Shown piece by piece: positions 35,820-47,562 of a stretch of DNA of 64,000 nt; positions within the stretch are counted from its first letter, which is position 1; each line of letters begins with the position of its first letter. The DNA comes from Orientallactaga sibirica. Its lineage: Eukaryota; Chordata; Mammalia; Rodentia; Dipodidae. The position numbers and the translations under genes are program-made. The notes below the pieces were generated by a model. That model searched no databases. It was not told the DNA's origin and worked only from the letters and a program-made list of their open reading frames with translations. The stretch is taken from NCBI GenBank assembly GCA_036365145.1, contig JAEOAD010000024.1, forward strand, positions 17,237,501-17,301,500, read 5' to 3'.

Positions 35820-35833
35820 GAAAACCACTTTTT

Positions 35834-36433
35834 AAAAAAAAGTTATTTATGTTTAATTATTTAATTTATAATTGCTTTAGATTATCACCATGATTTTGGA
35901 AGTGACATTACATTTCAAGAATAAATCAAAAGATCTTTGTTGAAGGTATCCAAAACTTGAAGGCAAGTGCAACAAGCTTAGTCCATAATAAGTTTTGTAC
36001 AATACAAGTGATATGGGTTGATTGATATGGACACCTTATCCGTCTTCCTCTTTGCTAATGCCTTGGTGCAGCAGCTGGTGGGTAACTGTGGCACATTGTT
36101 TTGTTGTGTCCGATTCTCTGTATCCACTTGCTTTCTTTCTGTTGTTCACCAGCTTGGGAGACTGAGGAGCAAGTGACTCTAGGGTGAGGAGAGTATTTTA
36201 AGCCTTGATCACTTTGACTCTTTCCCTACCTGATTTCCCTTCAAGTCAGTAAGGTAGCTTAGGGTTCTTTGTGAGGAGGGTTTGAATAGATTCTAGAAAT
36301 CCTTTTGTATATACTGAGGAACAAACAGCTATTGTATGCTATCAATGGTCAGTTTTTAAACTCATGTTTGATACATTCAGTGTGGAAAGCTACCTTTCTT
36401 TAGTATTGACCTGTAATGACAAATATGACTGTT
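35834..36433. other. unique sequence, no feature recognised
   Basis: Nothing recognised. Confidence 0.4.
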
Positions 36434-36448
36434 TACATTAATACATTT

Positions 36449-36483
36449 TTTTTATTTTTTATTATTTTTTTGGAGAGAGACAC

Positions 36484-36514
<31 letters not shown>

Positions 36515-36747
36515 GAGAGAAAGAGAGAGAGAGGAAGACAGAGATGGGTGCGCCAGCAGTGTCTCAGCTGCTGTAAACGAAATCCAGATGTGTGCGCCCC
36601 CTTGTGGTCAAGTGAGACATTGCGACCTTGCATCACTTTGATTCTGGCTAAACGTGGGTCCTGGAGATTGGAACCGCTGGAGATTGGAACCAGTGTTCTT
36701 AGGCTTAGGAGGCAGGCGCCTTAACCCCTAAACCATCTCTCCAGCCC
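36449..36747 (-). mobile_element. DIP-type SINE, subtype C with internal duplication
   Basis: Reverse copy with a perfect 15-base TSD, tacattaatacattt, at 36434-36448 and 36748-36762. It has the same tandem tggagattggaacc duplication as 26357-26609. Confidence 0.96.
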
Positions 36748-36764
36748 TACATTAATACATTTAA

Positions 36765-37369
36765 ACTTTGATTGGTTTTTTTTATGTCAGACCTTTTTTT
36801 ATTACTTCAAATCCTTTGATAAGTAGATAAGTATCTGAGTACTGAAAATGCAATAATTTCAAAACATGTTATCTAAATGTCAGCCTAAATCACCCATATT
36901 ATCTACATATTATGTTTATTATTTCCATATTTCTAAAATGCCTTGCTATTTTAATAGCCATTTTGATTTTATTTTCTAGGGATGAGTTTCAAGAGAATTA
37001 TTTTGATATCATCCTAGGGTTGCAGAACTTAACAGACCTTGAGAAAGAGAAAACCTTTTCATAATGCCTGAGGTTATAGGTTAATCAAGCAATTGATTCT
37101 TGGTTCAAGCATATGACACGACTGGTGATCTTTAGGTGGCGTTTTTGCACTCTTGTTCTTCTCCTACAATTATGCATAGCTTTAACCTCATTTTTATTAT
37201 TGTCTAATTTATTGACTTACTAGAATGCATAACCAGTTTCGTTAACATTAGTAAAACACCAGTATTCCATATTAATATATTATCATAATTAGTAGAGCCA
37301 TGTAGAACTCTTGTATATTAAACAATGAGAGATGGGAATAGCATGGTTATCTATCCTTATTATGACCCA
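36765..37369. other. unique AT-rich sequence, no feature recognised
   Basis: Nothing recognised. Confidence 0.4.
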
Positions 37370-37630
37370 TTTTTTTCTTATTTTATTTTCAGTTTTGATT
37401 GTCACAATTTTGTACACATTTGTGGTATACAGCATGATAATTCAATACATTCATATAAAGATCAAAGCAAGTAATTATCCCATCATCATTTAAATTACTC
37501 ATTTCCTTGTAGAAAACTTTCTTTTAGCCAGGTATTACATGCAAACTCTAGTACTGGCCATTTCTACCAGTACATGTGTTTTCTGGACTATGATAGCTAC
37601 CTCCTGCTTAGATAGAAATTTGTAAATAAG

Positions 37631-37876
37631 GGGCTGGAGAGATGGCTTAGTGGTTAAGGCATTTGCCTGAAAAGCCTAAGGACTCATATTCAACTCCCCA
37701 GGTCCCAAATAAGCCAGACGCACAATATAACACATGTGCAAGGTCACACATACACCCAATGTTGCTCATGCATCTGTAGTTCAATTGCAGTGGCTTGAGG
37801 TCTTGGTGTTCCAATTGTTTCTCCTTCTCTCTCTGTCCCTCTCTCTCTCCTCTCTTGCTTATTAAAAAAAAATCTT
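37631..37876 (+). mobile_element. DIP-type SINE, subtype B
   Basis: Head gggctggagagatggcttag, subtype B body, CT run and A9 tail. Inserted in the old L1. Confidence 0.92.
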
Positions 37877-38784
37877 TTTGCTGAGTATATTTCATGATAT
37901 AAAGATGTAAATTTTTCATTCTTTTAATTGCTGGTAGACAAGCTATTTTCAGTTTGGGCTCATTACAAATAAAATTCCTAGGTATACAGGCTTCATATGA
38001 ACATATTCTTAATTTTTCTCTTGGGCAAATACTCAGTGGCTATATGACTGATTTGTATGAAAGGTTTAAATGTTTAAGAATCTAAAAACCATTTTGTAAA
38101 ATGATTTACACTTTTCCATTCCCTCTACTGGTGTGTGAATGTCCCAGTTTCCCCATGTTCTCAACAGCACTTGCTATGGTTGGCCCTTTAAATTTTAGCT
38201 AATCACTTTTTGTCTATGTAGTGACATCTGCTGTTGATTTAAATTGAATTTTTCCAATAGCTAGTCATGAACTTTTATTATACTTAATATAATGTCTTTT
38301 AAATCCTTTAGATATTGTCTCTCCTTGTTGAGTTTTGAAAATCATTTATAGAGTGTGATATAAGTCTTTTATGAGATATATTATTTTTCAACATGGTTCT
38401 TCCTGTCTTTGACTTATGTTTTCATAACAAAGTAGTTCTAGGCTTTAGATGTTACATGTTGCTCTAATGAACTATATATTTAAGGCATAGAGAAAAGTTC
38501 ACTTTATTTTTCTGCATATCACTTTCCAGTATTCCTGTCTGGCTTTCAAAAAAACTGTCTTTTTCTCATTGAATACTTTTTGTACCTCAAGTTCCTGAGG
38601 ATATTTGAAGTTATTTCTGGACACAGTAGTAATCACTTTTAATTTGTGGTGGATGTGTGGGTATGTGTGAGCTAGTGTTCCTGTCTCTATGCTAATACAA
38701 GGCTGTTTTGATCACTGTAATTTTATACTCTTCAAATTAAGTAGTATTCCTTCTCCAACTTCATTCTTTTTAAAAGTTGTTTAA

Positions 38785-39004
38785 TGGGCTGGAGAGATGG
38801 CTCAAAGATTAAGCACTTGCCTGAAAAGCCCAACAACCCAGGTTTGAGTCCCCAGTACCCACATAAAGCCAGATTCACAAAGTGCTGCATACATTTGGAG
38901 TTCATTTGCAGTGGCTAGAAGCCCTGGCCTGCTCTCTCTCCTTCTCTCCCTCTCTCTCTCTCTCTCTTTCTCTCTCTCTGGAAATTAATTAGCTAATTAA
39001 AAGA
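38785..39004 (+). mobile_element. DIP-type SINE, subtype A
   Basis: Complete copy inserted in the old L1. agttgttt at 38775-38782 and 39005-39012 is the likely TSD, and the L1 text resumes directly after it. Confidence 0.93.
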
Positions 39005-39260
39005 AGTTGTTTTAGCTATTTGAGGTTTTTTTTCCCTTCATTTAGAATTCAATTTATCTGTTTTTATTTTTCAAAATTCACTGAACATTTATTTGAAGTA
39101 GCTTTGAAACTATAGATGAATCTGGCAAGAACTGACATTTAATGATTCTAGATCTTCCACATATGAATGAAGACAGAGCATGAACTCATACATCAAGACC
39201 TTCTTTCATTTTTCTGCAGCTTCAATTCCCAGTAGTTTCATCAGTAATCATCCCATGGTT

Positions 39261-40039
39261 TAAGGTCTGCTTACCTCACCATGGTTTTCTTAGATACCCA
39301 GATTGTGATTAAAATTTAAACATGGTTACTGTCGTCAACTGAAGCCCATCTTTCCAACACCATGAGACAGAAAAAAAAATAACATAGCAATTTTAGACCT
39401 GCATTCCAGTTAACCTATTTTGAATCACTGATCCAATCAGGCTCCGTGGCTATGCCAGCAAGTCAACCTTTCTCCTCAGTTTTCCTCTCTACTCAGTTTG
39501 CATTTCTACCGTCTCTTTTCCCCCAAAAGCCTTCATCACTCCTGTTCCATCACGAGTGGTATCCCCTTCATTTCCTCAGTAGCTGGTTCCATCAGCTTCA
39601 ATTCTCCCTGTCAGGGTCTTCTTGAGTGATGATCTTAACTTCACTGGGTGCTGCTTCTCTTCTCTGGCATGGGAGTTCTTAAAAGCTGAGAGTGTCTGGG
39701 CTGGTGAGTGTTATAACCCAACACGTCGGATCATATTTGTTACGTGAACTATGTCCTGTTTGACTGCAGGTATGCATGAGTAAATAGTAACACCATATAC
39801 TCAGCAATCCCAGACTCCTCCCTTTCTCCTACCTTCAACAGGAACCGCCACCAGTCATCTGAGTCATAAATCCTCATTCTCTAATATACTGTACTTCATT
39901 CTTCTTCTCCACTATTACTTTTAAATCAGATCTTCTCTTTTCATATAAGAACCTAGTCATTCATTTCTCTGAAGTCATTTTTAACCCTCTGAAAATCTGC
40001 TTTTGCATATTTGTAGGACCAGAAATGGATAAATCCCCA
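39261..40039. other. unique sequence, no gene recognised
   Basis: Nothing recognised. Confidence 0.35.
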
Positions 40040-40260
40040 TCCTGCTTAGACTCACTCAAGGTGCTCATATTTCTTATTGCTTAAATTTTCATCTTAGTAG
40101 CATGATCTATCTTGTACCATCATGAGCTGGCCTCTAGCTATGTTTTCTTCCTGTGCCTTCCCATCCATCTGGAATGCTCCACTTAATAGATATGTAACTG
40201 CCTTCTGACTGGAGCCCACAAAAGGTTCTTATATCTTTCACAAGCAGCTTTCTTTTCCCA
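40040..40260 (+). repeat. possible L2 remnant
   Basis: tgtgccttcccatccatctg followed by gaatgctccac resembles an L2 3'-region motif. The rest is too worn to be sure. Confidence 0.4.
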
Positions 40261-40399
40261 AATTGCTCTCATCATTTTTTTTTCCTTAGAAAAAGGATTG
40301 TACCATTGTGAAAACTTGAATAAGCACACACCAAGATTTATAGTGCAAAATCTACTCTGGGCCTAGAAGCATTGATTTATTCACAGTTCCAATAATTTG

Positions 40400-40515
40400 T
40401 ATGGCACTATGAAGTTCTGATCACTCACTGAGCCACAGTTTCCTCTTCTTCAGAGTATAAATAGAAACAGCATTTGCATGTGAGGTCATAGTAAGCATTC
40501 TATATGTGGTATTGC
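40400..40515 (+). repeat. MIR SINE remnant
   Basis: gagccacagtttcctcttct, gagtataaatagaaacagca and gaggtcatagtaagc follow MIR order. Confidence 0.6.
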
Positions 40516-41444
40516 CTTGTCTGTCCAGAAATAGAACCCGTATGTTAGTAGTATATCTAGCATGCTATGACTGTTCAAACAGCCTATGGTGCTATTAAAT
40601 CCACAGGTTTCAAAATGTGTAGGGTGTCCTGCTAATTGTTGCTTAGGAATAGATGGGAGGAGTGACGTGGAATGACTAGAGGATACTGTTTCTATCTGTC
40701 TTCTCCATAGGCTTTCTGTCCTGGTCCCTGTGTGAATTAGCTACATTAAAAACTTGAGGAATCATCTTTATAGAAAGAAAAATGGTTCATTTGGACTCAC
40801 AACTTGAGAGGTTCCAGTCCATGATCATTGGCTTTATTGCTTTGGGCCTGTGGCCAAAGAGCACATCACAGCAGCAATGTATAGGAAGTAAAACCACTCC
40901 CTGAATGTAGGCCAGGGATGGGGAGAAGAGAGGCGAGGAGAGGAAGAAGGAACGTGCGAGGTAGTCAATCCTTTTTTTGAGTGATTCTTTCAATTATTGT
41001 AAGATCTCCCGCTAAGGTACAACCTCTTAACCTTTCCACCATCTCCCAACAGCAGCAAGCTGAAGACCAAGCCCTTAATAGAACAGGAGGACTCTGAGGA
41101 ACACTTATACAAACCACATCTGTCCCTAGGGCTTGAGAACCTTGCACTTTCCATTCTCCATGCACAGGGGATATTGAGAGTGTCACTTTCAGGCCCTTTA
41201 CACTTCCTACTAGCTGCCCCCTAGGAGGAGGGGTTCCTACCCTGACTGGTCAGACATAGGATCACACTTAAATATGGACCAGGGTCATCGTGGACTAATG
41301 GCAGAGTCTGGGGTTGGAGCTTCACTCCGTGAGGGGCAGGACTCAGGTACAATATGAAACTTACAAGGGCATTGCTGCCCACGTCTCACTGTTGGTTCTG
41401 GGTCCTGCTCAACATAGGTCACAGGGTATGCTGAGACAAAAAAA
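40516..41444. other. unique sequence, no gene recognised
   Basis: A GA-rich patch lies at 40915-40955. The minus-strand frames at 40787-41186 (68 and 73 codons) overlap and have no recognised domain. Confidence 0.4.
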
Positions 41445-41457
41445 AATGAATTTCGAT

Positions 41458-41637
41458 GTATTTTATTTATTTATGAGAGAGAATGGGCACGTCAGGACTG
41501 CTAGCCACGGCAAATGAACTTCAGACACATTGGCCATCTTGTGCATCTGGCTTTCTGTGAGTATTGGGGAATTGAACTGGGGTCCTTAAGCTTTTCAGGC
41601 AAGTGCTTCTTTATCTGCTGAGCCATCTCTGCACCCC
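41458..41637 (-). mobile_element. DIP-type SINE, subtype A
   Basis: Short reverse copy lacking most of the GA run. aatgaatttc at 41445-41454 and aatggatttc at 41647-41656 are the TSD, one mismatch apart. Confidence 0.9.
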
Positions 41638-41639
41638 CT

Positions 41640-41800
41640 CCCCCCCAATGGATTTCAACATCACCGCATATCAGATTTTCCTAGGGAGTTTTAAGACTAT
41701 CAAAACCTGTACCATATCCTCTATGAACTCACGGTCTCTGGAGCAGAATGCAGTCATCAGTAAGACCGACAGGTCCATGTAGTTCTAATGTGTGAGCACA
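41640..41800 (+). mobile_element. MER5-type hAT (Charlie) MITE
   Basis: attttcctagggagttttaa, cggtctctggagcagaatgc and gttctaatgtgtgagcac follow MER5 order. Diverged. Confidence 0.6.
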
Positions 41801-41897
41801 GGACTCTAGGGAAACCTCAAAGGTCTGTTCAAATCAGCAATACGACTTAAACATGGCAAATTTGCTTTGCCATTCATCACAGTCTTTTGCGTTCTGA

Positions 41898-42000
41898 TTT
41901 GATTTTGTTTTGGTGATCCTCTGGGAATTGAACCCAGGGCCTTGCGGAGTGCTAGGCAAAGTGCTCTACCACTAAGCTGCATTCCCTGCCCACTTTGCCA
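41898..42000 (-). mobile_element. ID-like SINE
   Basis: gggaattgaacccagggcct, then gctaggcaaagtgctctacc and actaagctgcattccctgcc, is a near-complete complement of the ID head. Confidence 0.85.
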
Positions 42001-42244
42001 CGCATGTGCAGAACTAAGCTTGGATGTCTTAACCATCCACTGTGTGACTAATCAGAAAGAACACTTTCAGCTTTCGGTCCAGTCACTTGGGCTTTTAGGG
42101 ACTACATAAACCCTGATAACATCTGCTGTATCTAGATTGGAACAGATAATATATATATATAAAATCTTCTATATAATCTTCAAATTTGCATGTGTGTGTG
42201 CACACACGCATGTGTGTGTATGTAAATAAAGCCATCATATATAT

Positions 42245-42610
42245 GACCAGTCATCCCATTTCAGAGTATCCAAAAGAATTGAAGTCAATCTCTGAAGAGA
42301 TATTAGCAACTCTCATATTTATTGAGGAATTGGTCACATTGGCTAAGATGTAGAAACAATTTTAATGTCCAGAGACAAAATAATGCATAAAGAAAACATG
42401 ACATATACACACAATAGGATATTATCAACTACTAAAAGGACAACATTGCCCTAAGAGAAAATATAAATGAAACTGAGAGACATCGTGCTTAGTGAAGCAA
42501 ATCGCACACAGCAGTCCATATTCCCACTTGTGAGATATCTCCAGCAATAACCCAGAGCCGAATGGTGGTTGGCAGGGGTGGGGAATGAGGACAAGGAATG
42601 TATAGAATAA
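42245..42610 (+). mobile_element. ancient L1 (L1M-like) 3'-end fragment
   Basis: agagtatccaaaagaattga, acaataggatattatcaact, gtgcttagtgaagcaaatcg and cgaatggtggttggcagggg correspond in order to the ORF2-end/3' UTR of old L1. Confidence 0.75.
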
Positions 42611-42614
42611 ATCG

Positions 42615-43870
42615 AACAAAGTTTTAGCTTTGTTTTTCTATTCCTTCAACATAATGAAACTCTGGCCCATTGATCAATGAAAAGGAATCGGATTGTATTA
42701 TCCACTTAAAGGGAACAAGCCTGTGAAAGAGATGAGAAACAGCTGGGATGGATATGCTAGGTTGTCTGATTTCTCTTTAGGAAGCAGTTGGAGCTAGCAG
42801 TGAGAAGAAGCACAGAGCATGTCTGAAGGAAGAGGGATTACACTGGCAGAAAGCAAGGGCATGTCAAGGGACTTTGTATTCCGAGCTGGCGATGCAATGT
42901 GCTAATGATCAATTTAACACCTGCCATTTTAATTAGCACCTCAGGATGAACTGAAATTGAGAGGGAGAGAGGTTGGAAACTGTAGGATGCCCCTAGAAAT
43001 AGCCCATAGTCAGAGGGGACATAAATAAAGCAGTGTTTATAGAAAGAGGTAGTTGTAATTAATAACACAAGAGCACAGTCAGTATGTAGGAGTTTGCCTT
43101 CCTTCTGAGTTTGGCTCATTTATGTGATTGAAAATTTGGAGCTGAAGCTAATCTGTGAATTGTCTCAACAAAATAAGATCTGATATAAGCCATTTTAAAA
43201 CTTTCACTTGGAATCTAAGACAAAAATGGCAGTGTATGTATGAATGCGTGAGCGACCTGGTGCATGGATCCTGCCTACTCTTTAGCTGTCACACTTCTAT
43301 TAATGTGGCTGCTGTGCAACTTGTTAGCAAGGGATCAGTATAAACTGTCATTGCATGTAATACTCATGGCCAAAACACAGGAAAAACATATTTAAACAAA
43401 AATCTATATTAATAATCATGTGTTTGGCTCAACACCTAATTCCTGGTGTGCCTGTGTCTGAGCTTAAGCAAGCAGGTATTATGTCAGAGAGGCTACTCTG
43501 AGATGTGCTTTTCTGAGCACTGAAGACGTCTGCTTCCACTCTTATTTAGCAATTAGCAAACAGTTCCATTGACATCAAAATAAGAAGAGATACTGGGCAT
43601 TCTCAGATGACTCTTTCTCTGACAGAAAAAAAGTTATCTTTTCTTTTTGAAGCAAGACAAACAGATTGCCTTTTCGTAAATGCGCGAGTGAGAGTGAGAG
43701 AGAGTGTGTGTGTGAGAGGGAGAAAGTTTGCTGTAATTTATTATTCAAAGATACTACTTAGAATAAACACAATCATTAAAATGCAGAAGTTGAAATGGTG
43801 TCTGTTAGTTTACACACTAAATTTGAAATAAATATTGATTGGATGTTTCTAAGTGGGTAGATAGCCTTCT
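42615..43870. other. unique block with candidate conserved element
   Basis: No repeat recognised. The segment 42870-42965 has paired homeobox-type AT motifs (gtgctaatgatcaatttaac, ccattttaattagcacctc). A GA/GT-rich stretch lies at 43684-43732. Confidence 0.4.
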
Positions 43871-43876
43871 ATATGT

Positions 43877-43891
43877 CTGTCTATCTATCTA

Positions 43892-43946
<55 letters not shown>

Positions 43947-43947
43947 C
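43877..43947. repeat. (TCTG)n/(TCTA)n microsatellite
   Basis: TCTA units, then about 12 TCTG units, then TCTA units. The Ser/Val/Cys/Leu-rich frame through it is an artefact. Confidence 0.97.
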
Positions 43948-44144
43948 AATTTGCTAGTATGTAAAATTCCTTTTAAAATCCTGAGATCTTTGGAAACCCT
44001 TCTTGCCCTTGGAATCACTTTAATATGCTTGTTTATAACACGAATGACACAGTATGGTGACAATGAAAACTTCATCTATTAAATAAGTTGGTTCTCCTAA
44101 AATTACCTTGAATGTGCATAACAAAGACATTTGAAATGGAATAT

Positions 44145-44392
44145 ATTCATCTTAAGTAAATTAAGTCAGTTGCATAAGGACAAACATCATATATTTTATT
44201 TCATATGTAGAAGCAAGACCATCAGGTGTCGGGTGAATAATGAGGACTAATGGGACTGGGAGGACAAAACACAGAGGGCAGAGACTATGCTTAATATACA
44301 ACACAGTCTTGTATGAAAATGACCTTAGCTAGCACAGTACCATGTGCAATGAATATACACAATGATTTTTTTAATAAAAAGATATAGGTAAC
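44145..44392 (+). mobile_element. L1 3'-terminal fragment
   Basis: taagtcagttgcataaggac, catatgtagaagcaagacc, ttaatatacaacacagtct and ttaataaaaagata match the end of a rodent-type L1, with the polyadenylation signal AATAAA at the right end. Confidence 0.75.
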
Positions 44393-44394
44393 AT

Positions 44395-44867
44395 GTGATT
44401 TTACTTAGGTCAGAAGGCAGCTAGTTATTTTTAATTAAAACTTGGAAAAGAACAAAATTTTAAAAATTGGAGAGAAATGCTCAGTTCTGACATTTATGTG
44501 TTCTGTAAATATCATCTTTCAACAAAAAAAACCCCTGCCATATGGGGTAGTATATACTAGAAAAATTTGAATCTGTCAGAAATATTGTACAACTAATCTA
44601 TGACAATATTAATAGGTATTAACAAATGAAAATAGTATTATAACTCCATGGCGATTACTTAAAATATATAGTTATTTTTTGCTTAAATTTAGAGTGTCAC
44701 AACAAATATTTTATGACACTATATGTTAAAACATAATGATCTGGTTTTAATTTTCTACAACTATATATTGTAAAACTCACCCTAAGATACTGGGGGGGGG
44801 TCTAAGAAATAAATTGTTCTTCAAAAATTCATCTAAGTTTACAAAATCCATTTGAAGCAGATAATGC
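44395..44867. other. unique AT-rich sequence, no feature recognised
   Basis: Only a G9 run (44793-44801) stands out. Confidence 0.4.
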
Positions 44868-44877
44868 CAGAAATGGA

Positions 44878-45036
44878 CTTTTTTTTTTCTTTTTTTTTTT
44901 TTGAGTTAGGATTTCACTCTAGCTCAGGCTGACCTGGAATTCACTATGTAATCTCAGGGTGGCCTTGAACTCACAATGGTCCTCCTACCTCTGCTTCCTG
45001 AGTGCTGGGATTAAAGGCATGCACCACCACACCTGA
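44878..45036 (-). mobile_element. B1 SINE, full length
   Basis: Reverse copy with a perfect TSD, cagaaatgga, at 44868-44877 and 45037-45046. Confidence 0.96.
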
Positions 45037-45049
45037 CAGAAATGGATTT

Positions 45050-45700
45050 TTTTAATAGGTATGACATAACATCTTAAAGATTTGTAGTCATCTAATCAAA
45101 GATATATAATAAAAAGAACTACAAACACATAGATGCATGTCATATAATTATAATTATACACAAGTGATGATGGTAGATTAAACATTGTATTTAACTGTCA
45201 TATATATGTATATGTATGTCTCCTTTTAATGTGTATCCAAAATGTTTATTTTAAGGAGTCACAAATCTCAGTAATAAAAGAAGCCAGAAGGGTGACATTA
45301 ACAAAAACAGAGGAGCTTGTGGAGAGTAATATCTGGTTGAAAAAAAAAAAAAAAAACAAAGCAGTTGAGAGTAACCAATAATTTTCAATATCTTCCAAAC
45401 TGGGAAAGTTATCCACCAATAAAGATAAGGCCATATTTTAGGTACTATAGGAAATAAAGTTTACATTAGCCAGCTGAAATTTTCAAATATAGATAATAAA
45501 AATAGAAGAAGATAGCTCAGAATTGCTATGCCATAGAAGTGAAGTTTAGTGGGGGTGAGCATTGTGGTGCCAGTGCAGGGAGGACCTTGAATGCCATACT
45601 GAGACACATCAGAGGGACCCTCTTCTCCCAAGTACAGCAGCAGGAAGTAGTAAGCACCGCTGAACATGACTAAATATTATTAAGCACTACTAAATGCTAT
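45050..45700. other. unique sequence, no feature recognised
   Basis: A17 tract at about 45341-45357. Nothing else recognised. Confidence 0.4.
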
Positions 45701-45717
45701 TAAAATTATTAGTTCTG

Positions 45718-45930
45718 GGGCTGGAGAGATGGCTTCTTGGTTAAGGCACATGTCTGCAAAGCCAAAGGACCTAGGTTTGATTCCCCAGTACCCACGTAAA
45801 GCCAGATGCTCAGCGTGGTGCATGCATCCAGAGTTCATTTGCAGTGGCTTGAGGCCCTGATGCACCCATTCTCTCTGTGTTTGTCTCTCTTGGTTTGCAA
45901 ATAAATAAATAAAATATTTAAAACATTTAA
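45718..45930 (+). mobile_element. DIP-type SINE, subtype A
   Basis: Complete copy with a perfect 16-base TSD, aaaattattagttctg, at 45702-45717 and 45931-45946. One of the best-bounded copies in the window. Confidence 0.97.
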
Positions 45931-45949
45931 AAAATTATTAGTTCTGTGG

Positions 45950-46440
45950 TGAGCTTTCATGAAATCTTTATTGGAAACACCCTTTCGATGCTTCTGTGAG
46001 TGACTAAACCTGTCAACAGCAGGCCATTTGACAAGTCCTTCCCTTATGTCTAGAAGTTCTGATTGGGGAACCTCTCCGTCAAGCAGCCCTTTAACTGGCA
46101 ACCAGCTGGACCACCCTCTGGCTGTTTGGGACATTATCATCACCTTGAAGCCATTCCATCAGCTGTGGAGGACCCACATAGCTATGAAAAAAGACATGCT
46201 CCACTCAACACCATCCGGACAGCTAACCCCAACCTGACAAGGCAGTTCTCTGCACGAGATGAGCTTCAGTGAACTTCTGATGACCCTCGAGGTTTCTACC
46301 CATGGCATCCAGGAATTTGACAAATGCATGAAGAAGGAGTCAGTAAATTGCAATTTCTGTAGTTCAAGTTTATCAACTGCTTAAATATCAGGAGGATGCG
46401 TTTTATGGTAGGGCCTGTGTTAAGGAGGGGAGTTGGGAAT
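45950..46440. other. unassigned sequence with fragmentary coding-like frames
   Basis: Overlapping frames of 64-102 codons occur on both strands over 45950-46360. None carries a domain I know, and the longest uses SINE sequence at its end. It could be a decayed retrocopy or LTR-derived DNA, or chance. Confidence 0.3.
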
Positions 46441-46449
46441 ATTGACAGA

Positions 46450-46451
46450 GA

Positions 46452-46485
<34 letters not shown>

Positions 46486-46560
46486 GGAAAGAGAGAGAGG
46501 TTGGGAGGGAGAGAAAGTTAGCTTAGCAAGGAGGGAATGAATGAATCACACACACACACA
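46450..46560. repeat. GA-rich microsatellite and short (CA)n
   Basis: GAGAGA runs at about 46450-46515 with GGGA interruptions, then ACACACACAC at 46548-46560. Confidence 0.9.
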
Positions 46561-46574
46561 AAATGTGGACTCAT

Positions 46575-46860
46575 AGATGGTGGTATGGACTATGTCACCC
46601 ACCTCCCTCTACCAGACCCAAATTTACATGTTGAATTTCAGTCCCTGATGTGAGTGTATTTGAGGTGGGGCCATTTGGAAGGTAATTCCATCAGAAGTTT
46701 GGAGTCTCCATGGATTTGATGAATGATTTTATAAGACATGAGTTGATTTTGTTCTATGCTCATTGCCAGGTGAGAATGCCATGAAAAGACAGCTTCCTGC
46801 AAATCAGAAATCAGATGTTCATCAGAAAAAAAAAATGTGTATATTATGCCCACCCAACTG
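46575..46860 (+). mobile_element. MLT1-type MaLR LTR fragment
   Basis: cccaaatttacatgttgaat, tgtatttgaggtggggccat and ggtaattccatcagaag follow MLT1 order. The 3' half is worn. Confidence 0.65.
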
Positions 46861-46950
46861 CCCTATAAGCAATATTTTAATGTTTCTACCAATATATTAT
46901 CACCACTCTCATTTTTGTTTAGAGAAGCTTCTGGTTGTGACTCAAAAGTT

Positions 46951-47078
46951 ACCCCAGCAATGGGGAGGCAGAGGTAGGAGGATTGCCATGAGTTTGAGGC
47001 TACCTTGAGACTACATAGTAAATTCCAGGTCAGTCTGAACTAGAGTGAAACCTTACCTCAACAAAACAAAACAAAACA
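46951..47078 (+). mobile_element. B1 SINE, 5'-truncated
   Basis: Begins at acccc agcaatggggagg (the first 25 or so bases are absent) and has an (AAAAC)n tail. TSD aaaagtt at 46944-46950 and 47079-47085, so the truncation happened at insertion. Confidence 0.9.
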
Positions 47079-47085
47079 AAAAGTT

Positions 47086-47562
47086 GCCATAGTGCTGAGA
47101 AGAAATGACAGTGGAGGGGGCTAAAGAGATAGATTGGCAGTTAACGTGTTTGCCTGCAAAGCCTAAGGACCCAGGTTTGATTCCCCAGTACCCACATAAG
47201 CCAGATTCACAAGGGGTGTATGCATCTGGAATTCATTTACAGTGGCTAGAGCATGCCCATTCTCTTTTTCTAGCTGCCTTTTTCTCTCTCAAAATAAATA
47301 AATAAAAATTTATATATAAAGAAGTGACAGTGGAGTGTGTTCAGGACTAAGACATCTCTATCATGCTTTCCAAGGCTCAGGAGTCCATTGCAAAAGAGGT
47401 GGTGGAAAGAATGTAAGAGCCAAGAAAGAGTGGGACTCCTTACAATGCTGTCTTCCAGAGACAAAACGGCCTTGACATTCATGACATCACAGTGCCTGAC
47501 ACTACCTGTACAAGACCTTCATAATAAGAGGGAAAAGATGATGACTTCAAAATAGAAGAGAG
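47086..47562 (+). mobile_element. older L1 3'-UTR, left part
   Basis: atcatgctttccaaggctca, gttgcaaaagaggtggtgg-like text and gaatgtaagagccaagaaag match the rodent L1 3' UTR. It is split by a DIP (47117-47319) and, at 47563, by a younger L1 fragment. Its right part resumes at about 48400. Confidence 0.75.
47117..47319 (+). mobile_element. DIP-type SINE, subtype A
   Basis: Inserted in the older L1. TSD agaaatgacagtggag at 47101-47116 and agaagtgacagtggag at 47320-47335 (15 of 16 match). Confidence 0.95.

Larger units (their letters stand above)
37370..39260 (-). mobile_element. ancient L1 remnant (3' UTR and ORF2 C-terminal half), minus strand
   Basis: Successive segments match the complement of old mammalian L1: tgtggtatacagcatgataa (3' UTR), ccccatgttctcaacagca, ctatgctaatacaaggctg, gatcactgtaattttatact, ttagctatttgaggtt and aacatttatttgaagtag near the right end. 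The frame is destroyed by stops and indels. Two DIP copies (37631-37876, 38785-39004) split it, which adds about 465 bases, so the L1 part is about 1.4 kb. Confidence 0.75.

Noticed and set aside
42140..42225. Alternating AT and TG/CA runs as a possible Z-DNA or origin element
   Set aside because: Short, imperfect dinucleotide runs common in rodent DNA. Nothing else supports a function.
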